64,000 bases of DNA, taken from UBA1952 sp965246855. Lineage in GTDB: Bacteria; Bacteroidota; Bacteroidia; Chitinophagales; Chitinophagaceae. Shown here one piece after another: positions 61,269 to 64,000 of the stretch. Made by a program: the position numbers and the translations under genes. The notes under the pieces are model-generated. The model was not told the DNA's origin. It ran no database searches and was given only the letters and a program-made list of their open reading frames with translations. How positions within the stretch are numbered: position 1 is the stretch's first letter; each line of letters opens with the position of its first letter. The stretch is taken from contig CBDFFP010000002.1 of the NCBI GenBank assembly GCA_965246855.1, positions 1-64,000 on the forward strand, read 5' to 3'.

Positions 61269-61496
61269 ATGGCCGCTACACAAAATCCCGTTGAATTTCA
61301 AGAGTTGGAGAACCACGCCGACCTGGAAGTTACCAAGCCTTCCAAAGCCCGCTTTCTGTTTCTGCTCGGTTTCTTCGGTCTGTTCTTGTTTTTCTGGGCA
61401 AGCTGCGGCACGCTCTATACCTACAGCTACAAAAGCAACGCCGATGTGAAGGTGCCGGAAAGCGCTTCCTACGACCCGAAATACAAGGTTGATTAA
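61269..61496 (+). CDS. Small single-span membrane protein (75 aa)
   Basis: A soluble acidic N-terminus (EFQELENHADLEVTKPSKA) precedes one membrane helix (FLFLLGFFGLFLFFWASC). A polar Tyr/Lys-rich tail ends DPKYKVD. It has a well-formed promoter and lies 27 bases before the glycosyltransferase start, so they may share a transcript. No family recognised. The Cys after the helix resembles a lipobox position, but the helix is internal. Confidence 0.6.
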   Translation: MAATQNPVEFQELENHADLEVTKPSKARFLFLLGFFGLFLFFWASCGTLYTYSYKSNADVKVPESASYDPKYKVD

Positions 61497-61523
61497 GCGC
61501 GCTGCTTTTCTTAAAGAAAGACT

Positions 61524-62573
61524 GTGCTGAAAGCCACGCAGGACACGGCGGTCGTTATCCTGAGCTACAACGGGAAACAGTGGCACGAAAAATTCCTGCC
61601 CGGCATTCTGGCCGAAGCGCCTACAGGCTATGAAGTGATTGTGGTGGATAATGCTTCCACCGACGACACGCCGCACTATCTGGCGAAACATTTTCCCCAA
61701 GTACGCACCGTTACTGTAAAAATCAACCGTGGATTTGCCGCCGGTTATGCCGAAGGGCTGCGCCAGATTGATGCAAAATACTACGTCCTCCTGAGCGCTG
61801 ATTTTGAGGTTACACCCGGTTGGTTTCCGCCCCTATTGAAGGCTTTTGAGGAGAACGAAAAGCTCGCGGCAGCGCAACCTAAAATCCGCTATTGGCGGGA
61901 GCGCGAGAAGTTTGAATACGCAGGTGCGGCAGGCGGCTATATGGACTCGCTGGGATACCTTTTTTGCCGGGGCCGCCTCTTTGATACGCTGGAAACGGAC
62001 GAAGGCCAGTACGACGATGATGTGGAAGTTTTCTGGGCGTCGGGCGGCTGCCTGATGGTGCGCGCCGCGCTTTATCATGACGCTGGCGGATTAGACGAAG
62101 AACTCTACGCTCACATGGAGGAAGTGGATTTGTGCTGGCGTCTGAAGCGCATGGGCTACACCATTGGCGCGATTGGTGGCAGCACGGTGTTTCATGTTGG
62201 CGGCTCCGTGATTTCCTATGGCTCACCGCAAAAGCTCTACTACAATTTCCGAAATAACCTTCTGCTGCTGCTCAAGAATGAGCGACGTGCGCGGCTTTTG
62301 TGGCTTTTGCCCTTCCGCTTGCTACTGGATGGTGTAGCGGCAACGAAATATCTGGTTGGGGGAAATTTCCGGGAAGTAGGCGTGATTTGGCGGGCGCATA
62401 TGGGCTTCTACCGCATGATGGGCTATACGTTGCGACAGCGGCGCCTTTTTGAAGAGAAACACGGAAAAGCACCGGCACACAGCGCGCGGTACAACGGCTC
62501 TGTGGTGTGGCAGTATTTCGCCAAAGGCATAAAGAAATTCAGCGCACTGGACTGGCGGACGGAAAAGGTGTAG
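61524..62573 (+). CDS. Family 2 glycosyltransferase
   Basis: The start is GTG 61524 (MLKATQDTAVVILSYNGKQW). The GT-A fold has VVDNASTDDTPHYLAKHFPQ for nucleotide-sugar binding and FAAGYAEGLRQIDAKYYVLL. DXD-type metal binding is carried by SADFEVTPGW. EVFWASGGCLMVRAALYHDA and the catalytic EEVDLCWRLKRMGY, an E-D/V-D-L-C-x-R motif, follow. It matches rhamnosyl-transferase-like GT2 enzymes and probably acts in cell-surface polysaccharide synthesis. No membrane helix is clear apart from a short C-terminal hydrophobic part. Confidence 0.87.
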   Translation: MLKATQDTAVVILSYNGKQWHEKFLPGILAEAPTGYEVIVVDNASTDDTPHYLAKHFPQVRTVTVKINRGFAAGYAEGLRQIDAKYYVLLSADFEVTPGWFPPLLKAFEENEKLAAAQPKIRYWREREKFEYAGAAGGYMDSLGYLFCRGRLFDTLETDEGQYDDDVEVFWASGGCLMVRAALYHDAGGLDEELYAHMEEVDLCWRLKRMGYTIGAIGGSTVFHVGGSVISYGSPQKLYYNFRNNLLLLLKNERRARLLWLLPFRLLLDGVAATKYLVGGNFREVGVIWRAHMGFYRMMGYTLRQRRLFEEKHGKAPAHSARYNGSVVWQYFAKGIKKFSALDWRTEKV

Positions 62574-62584
62574 GTGCTTCTTCT

Positions 62585-62711
62585 GTCCACGAGTTTCACT
62601 CGTGGCAATTACTATTGAACCCCTTCAGGGTTCCCTTCTTAATACTGTAACCCTTAACGTCCGGGAAAGGGACGAATAACAATTGCCACGACTCACAAGT
62701 CGTGGACACGA
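62585..62711. repeat. REP-like palindromic element (set C)
   Basis: Two hairpins, CCACGAG-TTTCA-CTCGTGG and CCACGAC-TCACAA-GTCGTGG, face each other, with CAATTACTATT and AATAACAATTG beside them as outer arms and GAACCCCTTCAGGGTTC inside. It fills the gap of about 270 bp before the DUF4288 gene. It is a third repeat family distinct from sets A and B. Confidence 0.82.
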
Positions 62712-62841
62712 GGCGGAAATCATCCTTTAAAGGCTAGGAAGCAACATTGCAGTTTCCTTCACAAATCCGCACACGAAGACAATAGGGGTGAATTCTTTCA
62801 ACCGCGTTCTAAAGCCGGTACACGACCCCAAACCTTCTCTC

Positions 62842-63105
62842 ATGGATTTTTTTGCTGCACAACTCATCTATCGCAACGCTACTCCAAGCAGCAAAGAACA
62901 GTACTTTATTGAGCTGCGCATGATTCATGCAGGCGATGAAAGCACTGCCATCCGGGAAGCCCAGCGGATTGGTGCTTTACCGGGCGCGAATGCTTCTGCT
63001 TCCCGCTCCTTTGTGGGCGTCAAATCCATTGAGAAAATTGCACTTGACAACGGTACGGTGCTCTTCCGCGAAATGCGCGAATATCAGTTTGTGCCAGTGC
63101 GCTAA
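62842..63105 (+). CDS. DUF4288-like protein
   Basis: ATG 62842 (MDFFAAQLIYRNATPSSKEQ) is taken as the start; a GTG at 62788 would add 18 residues. The short chain has EQYFIELRMIHAGDESTAIR and then EAQRIGALPG and ends REMREYQFVPVR. This pattern of two strands, a helix with A-x-x-x-A-x-x-x-G and a closing strand fits DUF4288, a small domain of unknown function. Confidence 0.6.
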   Translation: MDFFAAQLIYRNATPSSKEQYFIELRMIHAGDESTAIREAQRIGALPGANASASRSFVGVKSIEKIALDNGTVLFREMREYQFVPVR

Positions 63106-63194
63106 GAGGAGAAATCCACCCCAAATAAATCCGCCTGCGGGCTTGCATACTTTCTGCGGAAGAAAGCAGCAGAAACCCCGCAGACATTTTTTTC

Positions 63195-63229
63195 AAAAAA
63201 GCCCCGACAAAAAATGTCGGGGCTTTTTT
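63195..63229. terminator. Bidirectional rho-independent terminator
   Basis: The stem AAAGCCCCGACA/TGTCGGGGCTTT around AAAAA with flanking A and T runs separates the DUF4288 gene from the minus-strand gene ending at 63233. Confidence 0.9.
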
Positions 63230-63232
63230 CAT

Positions 63233-63562
63233 TCACATTGGGTCTTCTTTTTTCCCCGGCTTGTCGGGATAGCGGGAGAGCCGGTAGCGCACCAGCAGTC
63301 CACCGCCCACACCAAACATGGCCAGCAAAAGTCCTTTTGCAGTATCCTTTTGAAAAGTCTGCATATACTGCTTCAGCGGCTCTATATTCTCTGGTGTAAA
63401 TACCCCTTTGAAAGTCATCAGCACATACACCGTTCCCAGCAAAACATACATCGCCATAAACGCCAGCAGCGTAATAAAACCCCACGCCAACGGACGTCGC
63501 CCTTTCCGAACCGCGAGGCCGGAATTGGTCATAATCAATACGAACAGCAGCAACAAATCCAA
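63233..63562 (-). CDS. Small hypothetical membrane protein (109 aa)
   Basis: Three hydrophobic stretches are visible: an N-terminal one (MDLLLLFVLIMTNSGLAV), a long central one (WGFITLLAFMAMYVLLGTVY) and a C-terminal one (GLLLAMFGVGGGLLVRYRL). The tail is charged. No family is recognised. It follows the RfbH-like gene by 15 bases in the same direction and is probably in its operon. Confidence 0.6.
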   Translation of the reverse strand: MDLLLLFVLIMTNSGLAVRKGRRPLAWGFITLLAFMAMYVLLGTVYVLMTFKGVFTPENIEPLKQYMQTFQKDTAKGLLLAMFGVGGGLLVRYRLSRYPDKPGKKEDPM

Positions 63563-63577
63563 GACAGAAAGGCGGGC

Positions 63578-64000
63578 TTAGCGGGTTTTCATAAATTCCG
63601 TCACACTCTCCATCACATGCGCCAACTGCTCCGCGCTGAGGCCGTGGTGACAAGCCAAAAGCATTCCGCCACGCATCACCTTGTCGGATTCCGGATAGCC
63701 GCCACCTGATTTTCTGCTCGGCAGGTTTTTAAAGCCCGGTTGGCGCAGGATATTTCCGGTGAAAACGGTGCGCGTCTGGATATTTCTTTTCTCGAGGAAA
63801 ATCTGCAAATCACGGCGGATGAACGGCGCGGTGTCGCGGATGGTAACGGCGAAGGCGAGCCAGCCCGTGCGGCTGTCGGGCAGTTGCCTAGGCAGGATGA
63901 AATGCTCCTCGTAACCCGCAAAGAACTCCCGCATCTGCCAGAAGTTCTCGGTGCGCGTGTCAATGTTGTGCGCTAAATCATCCAACTGCACCAGCCCGAA
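63578..64000 (-). CDS. RfbH-like aminotransferase-fold dehydrase, C-terminal part (runs off right edge)
   Basis: The open frame continues through the right edge. The residues NFWQMREFFAGYEEHFILPR, WLAFAVTIRDTAPFIRRDLQ and NIQTRTVFTGNILRQPGFKN match the C-terminal domain of RfbH. That PLP enzyme, CDP-4-keto-6-deoxy-glucose-3-dehydrase, removes the 3-hydroxyl in dideoxysugar synthesis. The active-site His that replaces the PLP lysine lies outside the window. Other DegT/DnrJ-family members are possible, but LRQPGFKN is a strong sign. It fits the surface-sugar genes nearby. Confidence 0.82.
   Translation of the reverse strand, partial: FGLVQLDDLAHNIDTRTENFWQMREFFAGYEEHFILPRQLPDSRTGWLAFAVTIRDTAPFIRRDLQIFLEKRNIQTRTVFTGNILRQPGFKNLPSRKSGGGYPESDKVMRGGMLLACHHGLSAEQLAHVMESVTEFMKTR

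Overview
The window holds two unrelated blocks of DNA. Positions 1 to about 9,015 come from a bacterium of moderate G+C, with Shine-Dalgarno-like sites, a Uma2-type gene, zinc-ribbon AIM24 genes and a glutamate synthase locus. Its phylum cannot be fixed from this fragment; an acidobacterial relative is only a guess. Positions about 9,015 to 64,000 come from a G+C-richer member of the Bacteroidota. Evidence for that is type IX secretion C-terminal sorting domains, TAnnTTTG-type promoters, a TraR/DksA protein with a histone-H1-like tail, two DUF6261 proteins and several typical conserved hypotheticals. gltB is cut in mid-gene exactly where the Bacteroidota sequence begins, so the join is most simply an assembly chimera. 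Single-base indels, many in short homopolymers, break at least nine genes, so this looks like incompletely polished sequence rather than real gene decay.

Layout. 1-9 kb: Uma2 fragment, small hypothetical, acetylornithine carbamoyltransferase, two AIM24 genes around a hypothetical, then gltD and truncated gltB. 9-14.7 kb: exported proteins, aspartase, a SET-domain protein and Mrp. 14.8-18 kb: a two-domain peptidoglycan-hydrolase-like gene, a DUF6261 gene with a 42-bp tandem array upstream, and an exported protein. 18.2-28 kb: housekeeping genes (TraR/DksA, ileS, an amino-acid-oxidase-like flavoprotein, YggS, ABC-F). 28-34 kb: a type III restriction-modification locus (res, GIY-YIG, mod) studded with REP-like palindromes. 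34.1-35.3 kb: a second DUF6261 gene behind a 41-bp array, then tRNA-Arg. 36.5-39.8 kb: a membrane Fe-S / CCG-domain electron-transfer operon. 39.8-42.3 kb: a flavin monooxygenase, an AraC regulator and inorganic pyrophosphatase. 42.4-56.8 kb: a phosphate-scavenging block. 56.9-58.6 kb: TauE/SafE exporter and a hypothetical behind a 21-bp array. 58.7-64 kb: tRNAs, MsrA, histidine kinase, glycosyltransferase and the end of an RfbH-like gene.

Two patterns stand out. First, three distinct tandem arrays with periods of 42, 41 and 21 bp (four, about four and two DNA helical turns) each lie 48-120 bp upstream of a gene of unknown function. Two of those genes are DUF6261 paralogues, and every unit carries its own short palindrome. 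Second, five promoters between 44.4 and 51.9 kb share one architecture: TAAC-like boxes every 11 bp, the last starting exactly 17 bp from TTTTGC. They precede a phytase-like protein plus OprP-like porin, a sorted surface protein, a secreted nuclease, a phosphoesterase-glycosyltransferase pair that resembles phospholipid-to-glycolipid remodelling, and a giant surface protein. This reads as a Pho regulon with a PhoB-type box placed over a Bacteroidota promoter.
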